From NCBI RefSeq assembly GCF_000346485.2, contig NZ_KQ976354.1, positions 4,608,436 to 4,672,435 on the forward strand: a stretch of DNA of 64,000 bases, given 5' to 3'. The notes beneath the pieces were generated by a model, which saw nothing but the letters and a program-made list of their open reading frames with translations, made no database searches and was not told the DNA's origin. A program made the position numbers and the translations under genes. Of the stretch, positions 33,501 to 41,006 are shown piece by piece; the first letter of the stretch is position 1; each line of letters opens with the position of its first letter. Origin of the DNA: Scytonema hofmannii PCC 7110 (GTDB lineage: Bacteria > Cyanobacteriota > Cyanobacteriia > Cyanobacteriales > Nostocaceae).

Positions 33501-33938
33501 CTAACGTTCACCAGCAACTTGAAGAACCAAACTTTCCTCAAGTTGTGTTTGGATTTCAGGCGATAACTTCCCTCTGGGAAGCGTTAAGAGGGTATGATTG
33601 CTAGCTTGGAAAGCTTGTACAAGGTACTTACAAGCTTTCTCCGGTTCGGCATGTTCGCCGCAGGTAAAGATATCCACAGCTATATAACCATATTCCGGCC
33701 AAGTATGTATTGAGATGTGAGACTCGGCTAAAAGTGCTAGACCAGTGACTCCATAAGGCTCGAAATGGTGAGTGAGCTCCGAAAGCAAAGTGGACTTTGC
33801 CACTTTAGCCGCTTCCTCAAGAGCCTGTTTCATAAAAACAGGATTGTTGAGTAGGTGTGTTGGACAGTTGTAAAGCTCTAAAATGCAGTGTCTGCCAACT
33901 GGAACCAAAGGTATGCCCCCCACCGGGTAAGATAGCAT
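33501..33938 (-). CDS. speD: S-adenosylmethionine decarboxylase proenzyme, pyruvoyl type
   Basis: 145 residues from ATG 33938; a TTG two codons upstream is less likely. The self-cleavage and pyruvoyl-forming site is in LLAESHISIHTWPE, with Ser73 as the converted residue and the following His. Then come GYIAVDIFTCGEHAEP and the C-terminal Lys/Arg-rich strand. This matches bacterial class 1B (SpeH-type) enzymes, somewhat extended at the C-terminus. It makes decarboxylated SAM, the aminopropyl donor for spermidine. It is flanked by repeat DNA and not in an obvious operon. Confidence 0.9.
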   Translation of the reverse strand: MLSYPVGGIPLVPVGRHCILELYNCPTHLLNNPVFMKQALEEAAKVAKSTLLSELTHHFEPYGVTGLALLAESHISIHTWPEYGYIAVDIFTCGEHAEPEKACKYLVQAFQASNHTLLTLPRGKLSPEIQTQLEESLVLQVAGER

Positions 33939-34304
33939 TTTCAATTTTTCACCCTTAAAACACAGAAAACTACAGAAAATAACCCCCTGGCATTAAATAC
34001 ACCTTCGCTACTTTCAAGCTAGACTCCCACGGGCAATTGCCCACAACGAGGTAATGAAAAATTTCTTACCCCCTACTCCCCACTCCCTACTCCCTACTCC
34101 CTATTTTCTAGACAGATGAATCCGGCAGAAGCCTCTCACTTACGCGTTCGCGCAGCGTGCCTCCGGCATAGGAAAGTGATGAGATGAATGCCGTCACCTA
34201 TTGTAATTAAGCAGCTGTTGTGCAGTTATGCACAGAACGGCAATTATGGCACATAAGAAGTGATTTTGTGTATAGGGTTTTGTTATAAAATATTATTTTG
34301 AATT
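33939..34304. other. Intergenic between kinase and speD
   Basis: CCCCACTCCCTACTCC heptamers (34072-34110) and the dispersed core GCGTTCGCGCAGCGTGCC (34144-34165) are present. No gene is visible. The speD promoter should be here. Confidence 0.5.
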
Positions 34305-36503
34305 TTAGATATTTGACGGAATGGGTGTGGGTGTCGGAGTAGATGTAGGTGTTTCTGTAGGTGTGGGCGTAGGTGTTTCTGTAGGTGTTGGAGTAGATGT
34401 TGGTGTTTCTGTAGGTGTCTCTGTAGGTGTCTCTGTGGGTGTTGGGGTAGATGTAGGTGTTGGGGTAGGTGTAGGTATTGGCGTAGGAGTTGGAGGTGGG
34501 GTAGGATCTTCTGCTGTTGCTGTAATGGTAAGCGTATAATCTAAGGCGTCTCTTGAGGCTGTAGACACAACAACAAATTCATAAAATCCGCTTTCCGGAA
34601 GTTTAAGAGATAAATTACGTTTTTGTGAATCTTCTGAAATTTTGAGATTGCCACTAGGAGAGTAAACGGAAAGCAAAATTTTGAGGCTTGCACTCAGTTT
34701 GACTTCCATCAGCTGCTCTTTCCGAAGGTCTGCTATAAAAACTTGACCTTCACCTGGTTTTAAAGTCCCCTTTCTTCTGGTACTCGTAGCCCCCGTTTGA
34801 AATGAAATTTTTCTAAAAGCACTTCCAGCCAAAATAGCATTCAGTTTATCAGTTACAAATCCATGCCATACTTGCCCAATCGGTTGGTCAATAAAATTTT
34901 TGCCTCGCTGTTGTGGAAAGTACCGAAAGAAAGCAGCATCTCCTAAATCAAATAAAGAACGGCTCCCAACATTAACTTGATTGACTTGCACTTTCCAGCG
35001 ATCGCGTTCTGCGGACGTAAAACTACCTAACTCTCTGCGTGAACCAGAACTCAAGACAGAAATTTTGGAGAGGGTATCATCTGCAATTGCGTCCCACTCT
35101 GCTCTCAATTGTAAATCATCTGGAGAATCTGTCAGTATGCGCTTGGGTAAATTCGGGTTTTTCTCCCAAAACAGTTGATTGACGACATCGTTTAAAAATT
35201 TGACATCGATCCCCAATTGCTGGCGGCGTTCCTCAAGCCTTGCTTTGCGCTGTCGTTCTTCTGCGGGTAACTTGGGATCGTCTGATGACAAAATTCCATC
35301 GGAAGAAGAGTTGATTAACTGAGTGACTCCCCAAAAACCTACACCAGCCGTTATCGTTAATACTGCGGCTATGACGATGATTTTCGCAGGAGTCCACCAG
35401 CTTTTGGAGGGAGATAAGGGGAGAGGGGAAGAGGGGGGGATAGGGGAATGGGGAGAGGGGGAGAGGGGGAGAGGGGGAGATATAGCTACGGTTTGTTCTG
35501 TACGTTGGGGTGGTGCTGGTGGGGGAGAAGGCGGTGATGGTGGGGAAACAACAGGGATTGGGTTGAGTGCTTGCAGGACTTGAGTCGCACTTTGGAAACG
35601 GACTCCTGGTGTTGGAGACAGCATCTTATCCAAAATCATCCCTAAGGAAGGGGTAATATTAGCTTCCTGACGCCACTGCCAAGTGAGACTTTGAGTATCA
35701 ATTAATTCTTGTGGTTGTTTGCCTGTCAGTAAAACGAGAATCGTCGCTGCTAAAGCGTACAAATCGCTGTGAGGTTCAACTAACCCTGTCTGCATCTGTT
35801 CTGGAGGAGAATACCCAGCCTTACCTAAAAGTGTAGGTGGTATAGGAGATACCACAGCACCCTGTTGATAATACTGTGATTCAACAGTTGCAGCGACTTG
35901 TTTGACACCACCAAAGTCAATTAAAACTGGTAATTGGTCAATGTGGCGAAGCATTAAATTGTCTGGAGAAATATCGCGGTGAATAACTCCTATAGAATGG
36001 ATGTACTGTAGAACTGGCAAAATTTGCTCCAACAGCAAACGCGTTTCTGCTTCTGAAAATCGCAAACCTGGTTGTTTTTTAGCATCCAATAGAGAACCGT
36101 AAGTTTGCCCTTCTACATAATCTTGTACGAGAAATAAGTATTCCTTCCCGTTTATATTATTGCGGAATAATTCTCGAAAGCGGGGTATCTGAGGATGTTG
36201 CAACTTATAGAGAACAGTGGCTTCCCGTTGAAATAGTTCTTCCGCTTTTTGTAAAACGTATGGTGTTTGAACTTGAGGTGAAAATTCTTTTAAAACACAA
36301 AGTTCGCTAAAACGATTACTATCTTCAGCTAAATACGTGCGTCCAAATCCTCCTTGACCAAGTTGACGCACAATAAGATATCGATTGCCCAAAGTTTGTC
36401 CCGGTTGAATACCAGCAAGATTCACCTGGCTATCTAAGTTTTCACCGCAATGAAGACAAAAGCGGCTACCTGTGGGATTTTCATGTCCTTTGGAACAATA
36501 CAT
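34305..36503 (-). CDS. Zinc-ribbon Ser/Thr protein kinase with periplasmic domain and PT-rich tail
   Basis: 732 residues. It has an N-terminal zinc ribbon (YCSKGHEN ... FCLHCGENL). The Hanks-type kinase domain (about 40-310) has the glycine loop LGQGGFGRTY, VLKEF (Lys), VIHRDISPDNLML and LIDFGGVK. A Pro-rich linker precedes one membrane helix (about 372-394). The outer part (about 415-560) is shared with the neighbouring kinase. A PPC-like beta domain follows (about 565-685), and the tail is almost pure P-T/S-E repeats. It is probably a membrane sensor kinase with a wall-spanning stalk; the ligand is unknown. The kinase linker is encoded by tandem G/A-rich DNA repeats. Confidence 0.88.
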   Translation of the reverse strand: MYCSKGHENPTGSRFCLHCGENLDSQVNLAGIQPGQTLGNRYLIVRQLGQGGFGRTYLAEDSNRFSELCVLKEFSPQVQTPYVLQKAEELFQREATVLYKLQHPQIPRFRELFRNNINGKEYLFLVQDYVEGQTYGSLLDAKKQPGLRFSEAETRLLLEQILPVLQYIHSIGVIHRDISPDNLMLRHIDQLPVLIDFGGVKQVAATVESQYYQQGAVVSPIPPTLLGKAGYSPPEQMQTGLVEPHSDLYALAATILVLLTGKQPQELIDTQSLTWQWRQEANITPSLGMILDKMLSPTPGVRFQSATQVLQALNPIPVVSPPSPPSPPPAPPQRTEQTVAISPPLPLSPSPHSPIPPSSPLPLSPSKSWWTPAKIIVIAAVLTITAGVGFWGVTQLINSSSDGILSSDDPKLPAEERQRKARLEERRQQLGIDVKFLNDVVNQLFWEKNPNLPKRILTDSPDDLQLRAEWDAIADDTLSKISVLSSGSRRELGSFTSAERDRWKVQVNQVNVGSRSLFDLGDAAFFRYFPQQRGKNFIDQPIGQVWHGFVTDKLNAILAGSAFRKISFQTGATSTRRKGTLKPGEGQVFIADLRKEQLMEVKLSASLKILLSVYSPSGNLKISEDSQKRNLSLKLPESGFYEFVVVSTASRDALDYTLTITATAEDPTPPPTPTPIPTPTPTPTSTPTPTETPTETPTETPTSTPTPTETPTPTPTETPTSTPTPTPIPSNI
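34308..34505. repeat. Minisatellite coding the PT-rich kinase tail
   Basis: On the plus strand, GGTGT(A/T)GGXGT-type units of 6-12 bases repeat about 30 times. In the minus-strand gene they encode PTPT, PTET and STPT blocks. The array is likely to vary in length between strains. Confidence 0.8.
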
Positions 36504-36599
36504 AAGGGAATGGGGAATGGGAAATGGGGAATAGGGTATAGGGAATAGGGAATAAGGGTTAGTATTTAGTGGTTTTTTCTACTCCCCACTCCCCACTCC
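36504..36599. repeat. GGGAATGGGGA/CCCCACTCC tandem repeats between kinases
   Basis: The gap between the two kinase genes consists of GGGAATGG and GGGAATAG units on the left and CCCCACTCC/CCCTATTCC units on the right. These are mutually complementary and may form a hairpin. Confidence 0.8.
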
Positions 36600-38303
36600 C
36601 TACTCCCTATTCCCTAGTTTACTCACTCGATCGGCAGCTAGTGCATACCAAATTTGACCGTATGTTTGGGATTCGAGTTTCTCATTGCTACGGCGCAATC
36701 CTGGAAATAATCTATCAAATTTTTTATTCGTGTCTTTGGTAAGTTGTTCGATACTATAGTCTCCTAATTGTCCTGATTCTGCTTGTTTCCTCCAAGTTTG
36801 GTAATCTTCCCCAGTGTATTTTCCTAGTTTGTTCCTAGCTCTGGTGCCAAGTTCTGCCCTTTCTAACTTATCTAGCAAGTCTTCGGCAATACGATACCAG
36901 TTATTTCTTAAAGCTGCATCTTCTGGATTACTTGTCAGAGCACGTCCTTGGGCTTCAGGATGTTTGGTATAAAAAATTTTATCTACTGCTGGCGTAAAAT
37001 AGGCGTCTGAAATTCCTAACTGCTGGCGACGACTCACGATCGCATTTATCCGGTTTCCTTCATTGTTGGTTGAGGGATTAGTCGCAGGTTTGGAACCATC
37101 CGGTAATTTTGGTAAAGAAATGCTTGGTATGGTAATGGATGATACTGTAGCAATAACGGCATTGACTAGCGCCCAAGTCCCAGCAAAGGTTAACAGAACA
37201 ACACTTGTCCCTACAAGGCTTAAAGCAAAGGGACGAAGCCAAGCAGGTAAAGGGAGTGTTTGGGCAATTGCTTGAGTTCTGTTATGAAGATTGGTAATAA
37301 TAGTTCTGATGGGTTTTCGTCCTGGAGCAACCACCATTGTTTTGATTTTTGTCGCTTGATGGGTGCTTACTGGTTTAGCAGGGGCGTATAGTTGTAGATT
37401 TTTGAGAACTTCGTCGGCTTTTTGGTAGCGATCGCTTGGTTTATAGGCAAGCATTATTTTTAACACTGCTTCCAGTTTTGGGCTGACTTGAATGTCTGTT
37501 CCCCAACGCCAATTTCCGTCATATGTATCGTAAAGTTGCTGCGGTTCTTTCCCTGTTAATAATACGAGTGCAGTCACAGCTAAAGAGTATAAGTCACTAC
37601 AAGGAAAAGCTTTCCCTTGACGCAATTGTTCTTCTGGAGCATATCCTTTTTTGCCTAAAATAGTGCGATTTCCACTGAGTTGAGTAAACCAAAAACCTTT
37701 AGAAGCGGGTAATTGTTTGACGGCACCAAAATCGATTAGCACTGGCATACTATCAGTACGTCGCAAAATCAAATTATCAGGAGAAATATCGCGGTGAATC
37801 ACATTGCGAGAATGAATATAAGATAATATAGGTAGGAGTTGGTGCAACAGTTTGACAACTTCTTCTTCACTAAAGGTTTGCCCCTGTTCGTTACGCTCTT
37901 GTAAGAGATCCCAGTAGTTATCGCCCTCTATATAGTCTTGCACCAGCAAGAAAAAATCTTTGTTACCCAACTTCACTTGCAGCGATTCATGAAAACGTGG
38001 AATCTGGGGATGCTGTAGTTGTTTCAAAACACTAGCTTCTCGTTCAAAAAGCTCTTTTGCTTTCTGTAAATCTTGTTGTTCTTCAACTTGGGGTGCAAAT
38101 TCCTTCAGCACGCACTGTTGTGGAGACTGCTTTAAATCCTCAGCTACGTAGGTGCGCCCAAAACCGCCCTCCCCCAAATGACGTATAATTCGATATCGAT
38201 TGTCCACAACCTGCTCTGGTGCAAGAGGCAATGGTTCTCCGCATTGAGTGCAAAAGCGGTTCCCCTCTTTATTCGCGTGATTTTTGCTGCAATAGACGTG
38301 CAT
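36600..38303 (-). CDS. Zinc-ribbon Ser/Thr protein kinase, paralogue
   Basis: 567 residues. It has a zinc ribbon (YCSKNHAN ... FCTQCGEPL). The kinase domain (about 33-300) has LGEGGFGRTY, VLKEF, VIHRDISPDNLIL and LIDFGAVK. One membrane helix lies at about 360-385 (FALSLVGTSVVLLTFAGTWAL). The outer domain (about 420-565) begins RRQQLGISDAYFTP and ends YGQIWYALAADRV. It aligns in motif order with residues about 415-560 of the downstream kinase (RRQQLGIDVKFLND ... IGQVWHGFVTDKL). The two genes are therefore tandem paralogues, this one lacking the PPC-like domain and PT tail. Both are leftward and probably co-transcribed. Confidence 0.88.
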   Translation of the reverse strand: MHVYCSKNHANKEGNRFCTQCGEPLPLAPEQVVDNRYRIIRHLGEGGFGRTYVAEDLKQSPQQCVLKEFAPQVEEQQDLQKAKELFEREASVLKQLQHPQIPRFHESLQVKLGNKDFFLLVQDYIEGDNYWDLLQERNEQGQTFSEEEVVKLLHQLLPILSYIHSRNVIHRDISPDNLILRRTDSMPVLIDFGAVKQLPASKGFWFTQLSGNRTILGKKGYAPEEQLRQGKAFPCSDLYSLAVTALVLLTGKEPQQLYDTYDGNWRWGTDIQVSPKLEAVLKIMLAYKPSDRYQKADEVLKNLQLYAPAKPVSTHQATKIKTMVVAPGRKPIRTIITNLHNRTQAIAQTLPLPAWLRPFALSLVGTSVVLLTFAGTWALVNAVIATVSSITIPSISLPKLPDGSKPATNPSTNNEGNRINAIVSRRQQLGISDAYFTPAVDKIFYTKHPEAQGRALTSNPEDAALRNNWYRIAEDLLDKLERAELGTRARNKLGKYTGEDYQTWRKQAESGQLGDYSIEQLTKDTNKKFDRLFPGLRRSNEKLESQTYGQIWYALAADRVSKLGNRE

Positions 38304-38682
38304 GGTGCTGAAGGATATATCAAAGATTTTTATGAATGGCTACAAGGCGGTCATCTCCATTTACGCATATTAGCTTTTCTCCTTCTACTTTTTTAAGCGA
38401 TTGCAGAGGAGATTTATTACAGCAGTTTTCAGATTCATAGACCACACCACATGGAGTGAGGTGGGCGTCCCCGCCGAATGGCACGCTTGAAGTGCGACGC
38501 GGAGACAGAGGGATGCAAAGACGCGGAGAGATTAGGTAGAGCAGCGAAGTTGGGAGGAAGAAGAAAAAGTGTTAAGGGCTTCTGACTGTTCTTGTCGCAG
38601 ACAAAGTGGAAATTTGTTGCGGTGTCAGTGAAAAAAACTATGGGATATAATTTCAAAACCTATAGTCTCAAAAAAATGTCAT
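38304..38682. other. Intergenic between kinase and VapBC-like pair
   Basis: Divergent 380-base gap. It contains a GGTGGGCGTCCCCGCC segment and GACGCGGAGA/AAGACGCGGAGAG words of the dispersed repeat type (38459-38530). No gene is seen. Confidence 0.45.
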
Positions 38683-38931
38683 ATGCAAGCCATTAAGACA
38701 AAAATATTTGAAGGTGGTAGAGTTGTAATCCCATCTGAGTATCGCAAGCAACTAGGATTAGAAGTAGGTGACGAAGTTATGATTCAACTAGTGGACGGAG
38801 AAATGAGAATTTTTACGCTGAAACAAGCTGTGAAACGAGCACAAGAAATAGTACGTCGATATATTCCTGAAGGGCGATCGCTTAGTAATGAACTCGTAGC
38901 AGAACGCCGTCAGGAGAATTTGAGTGAGTAA
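38683..38931 (+). CDS. AbrB/MazE-fold antitoxin, VapB-like
   Basis: 82 residues. The N-terminal half is a swapped-hairpin AbrB/SpoVT DNA-binding domain: GGRVVIPSEYRKQLGLEVGDEVMIQL. The C-terminal half is a charged helix that would bind the toxin (AQEIVRRYIPEGRSL). It overlaps the PIN gene by eight bases, the usual antitoxin-toxin coupling. It should neutralise the toxin and repress its own promoter. Confidence 0.85.
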   Translation: MQAIKTKIFEGGRVVIPSEYRKQLGLEVGDEVMIQLVDGEMRIFTLKQAVKRAQEIVRRYIPEGRSLSNELVAERRQENLSE

Positions 38932-39307
38932 TTATGTTTTGGATGCTTCTGTTATTTTGGCACTGTTAAACAATGAACCTGGTAGCGAAATTGTACTAAA
39001 TGTCTTGACCACAGCTGTCATCAGTAGTGTCAATTTGAGCGAAGTCGTAGCAAAACTTGCTGATAGTGGAATGCCAGAGGTAGAAGTCAGGGAAGTTATC
39101 AGTACTCTGGGGTTAGAAATTATTAATTTTGATACTGAAATGGCTTATCGTGCGGGGATGTTACGTCCCCTAACGAGAAGTGCTGGATTATCATTTGGTG
39201 ATAGAGCTTGCTTAACACTGGGAAAATCTTTGGATTTGCCAATACTAACCACCGATAGAACTTGGGCTGATTTAAATTTGGGGATAAATGTGCGGGTGAT
39301 TCGTTAA
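38924..39307 (+). CDS. PIN-domain ribonuclease toxin, VapC-like
   Basis: 127 residues from a GTG that overlaps the antitoxin stop. PIN-domain acidic residues are visible in YVLDASVILALLNNEPG (first Asp), NLSEVVAKL (Glu), LSFGDRACLTLG (Asp) and ILTTDRTW (Asp). VapC toxins cleave RNA, commonly tRNA or rRNA, when released from the antitoxin. The length is standard and all key acids are present, so it looks functional. Confidence 0.87.
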   Translation: MSNYVLDASVILALLNNEPGSEIVLNVLTTAVISSVNLSEVVAKLADSGMPEVEVREVISTLGLEIINFDTEMAYRAGMLRPLTRSAGLSFGDRACLTLGKSLDLPILTTDRTWADLNLGINVRVIR

Positions 39308-39401
39308 CTAATGCGATCCCATCTACTTAGCAGTTAGCTACCATAAAGTATCTACTGCTATTAAATCTGTAGCTATATAAAAAGCGGAGGGAGTGTTGGA
39401 A

Positions 39402-40907
39402 ATGAAGGTAGAACAACAGCAACGTGCTATTACGGCATTTCAAGAGTTTTTAACTACACCCTTAGACTCACTCCTCCAGCAACATATCAACACGGATGCT
39501 TCCGCAGCCGCCTTGGCATTATTTCACGATGTGGCTGGTAACGTACCTGCTTACAAAGATTTCTTGGCACAACACGCGATCGCTCCTGATGAGTACCAAA
39601 CTGCTGAGGATTTCCAAAGGCTTCCAGAACTTACAAAACAAAATTACTTGCAGCGTTACTCTTTAGCTAACTTATGTCGTCACGGACAGCTAGAAACGTG
39701 CGACACGATCGCAGTCTCTTCTGGTTCTACAGGGAAACCCACATTTTGGCCTCGGTTTTTCTCTGATGAAATGGAAATTGTAACCCGCTTTGAGCAGGTG
39801 TTTCATGATAGTTTTTCCGCAGATACCAAACGCACTCTCGCTGTTATTTGTTTCACTCTGGGAACCTGGGTTGGTGGTATGTTTACAGCCAATTGCTGTC
39901 GTTATCTTACCAGCAAAGGTTATCCCATGACTACGATTACTCCTGGTAATAATAAAGAAGAGATTTTTCGAGTCGTGCAGGAACTGGGTTCGGCTTTTGA
40001 GCAGGTTGTTTTGTTGGGATACCCACCATTTTTAAAAGATATCATTGATACTGGCATAGCTCGTGGGATTGAGTGGCAGCAATATCAGGTAAAGTTGGTT
40101 ATGGCGGGAGAGGTGTTTAGTGAGGAATGGCGTAGTTTAGTAGGCGATCGCCTCGGTTCCCGTAATTTCTGCTATGATTCGGCATCTCTCTACGGTACGG
40201 CAGATGCAGGGGTATTGGGCAATGAGACACCCTTAAGTATTTGTATTCGGCGCTTTTTAGCAAACAATCCAGAGGTAGCAAGAGATTTGTTTGGTGAATC
40301 GCGTTTACCGACACTAGTACAATATGACCCCATCAGTCGCTTTTTTGAAGTGAAAGATGGCACGTTGTTATTTTCAGGAAACAACGGCATCCCTCTCGTG
40401 CGTTATAATATACTGGATAATGGAGGTATAGTTCATTACGATGCTATGCTGCAGTTTCTAGCTAAATGGGGCTTCGATCCAGTTACAGAATTGCACAAAA
40501 ATGGTGGACGAGGTATTCGTTCGCTACCGTTTGTTTATGTCTTCGGACGCTCTAACTTTACAGTTTCTTATTTTGGAGCGAATATTTATCCAGAAAATGT
40601 TTCTGTGGGATTAGAGCAAGCAGTCATCAGAGAATGGGTGACGGGTAAATTTGTGTTGCAGGTGAAGGAAGATGCAGATAAAAATCGCTCCTTATCTGTA
40701 GTTGTGGAGTTGGCACCAGGTATAGAAGAAAGTGAAGAGAAAAAACAAGCGATCGCATCTTCTATTCTCGAACAGCTAAAACGCCTCAATAGCGAATTCT
40801 CTAACTACGTGCCTCCAGAATACCAAATGCCGCAAGTTGCTTTAGCACCATTGGGTGACCCTGAATATTTTCCTGTTGGAGTTAAACATAGATATACTAG
40901 AAAATAA
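39402..40907 (+). CDS. Phenylacetate-CoA ligase-like adenylate-forming enzyme
   Basis: About 501 residues from ATG 39402. GTG 39393 and TTG 39396 are in-frame alternatives; GCGGAGGGAG at 39384-39393 is the ribosome site. The AMP-binding loop is VSSGSTGKPTFWPRF. The middle part has LVMAGEVFSEEW and YGTADAGVLG, the PaaK-type A5 region. The C-terminal part is EYQMPQVALAPLG. The enzyme would activate a carboxylic acid with ATP; acceptor and substrate are unknown. It has no carrier protein or pathway partner next to it. Confidence 0.8.
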   Translation: MKVEQQQRAITAFQEFLTTPLDSLLQQHINTDASAAALALFHDVAGNVPAYKDFLAQHAIAPDEYQTAEDFQRLPELTKQNYLQRYSLANLCRHGQLETCDTIAVSSGSTGKPTFWPRFFSDEMEIVTRFEQVFHDSFSADTKRTLAVICFTLGTWVGGMFTANCCRYLTSKGYPMTTITPGNNKEEIFRVVQELGSAFEQVVLLGYPPFLKDIIDTGIARGIEWQQYQVKLVMAGEVFSEEWRSLVGDRLGSRNFCYDSASLYGTADAGVLGNETPLSICIRRFLANNPEVARDLFGESRLPTLVQYDPISRFFEVKDGTLLFSGNNGIPLVRYNILDNGGIVHYDAMLQFLAKWGFDPVTELHKNGGRGIRSLPFVYVFGRSNFTVSYFGANIYPENVSVGLEQAVIREWVTGKFVLQVKEDADKNRSLSVVVELAPGIEESEEKKQAIASSILEQLKRLNSEFSNYVPPEYQMPQVALAPLGDPEYFPVGVKHRYTRK

Positions 40908-41006
40908 GAAATTGTTAAAAGATTGGGAATCAACCGCCTAACAATTAAGTTGTGCGATCGGATTTCTGTAATCGCGTGGCTAGAGCACTTTAATGTCAAC
41001 TAACTG

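Noticed and set aside
34321-34539. Plus-strand GVGVDVGV frame
   Set aside because: Antisense of the PT-rich kinase tail minisatellite.
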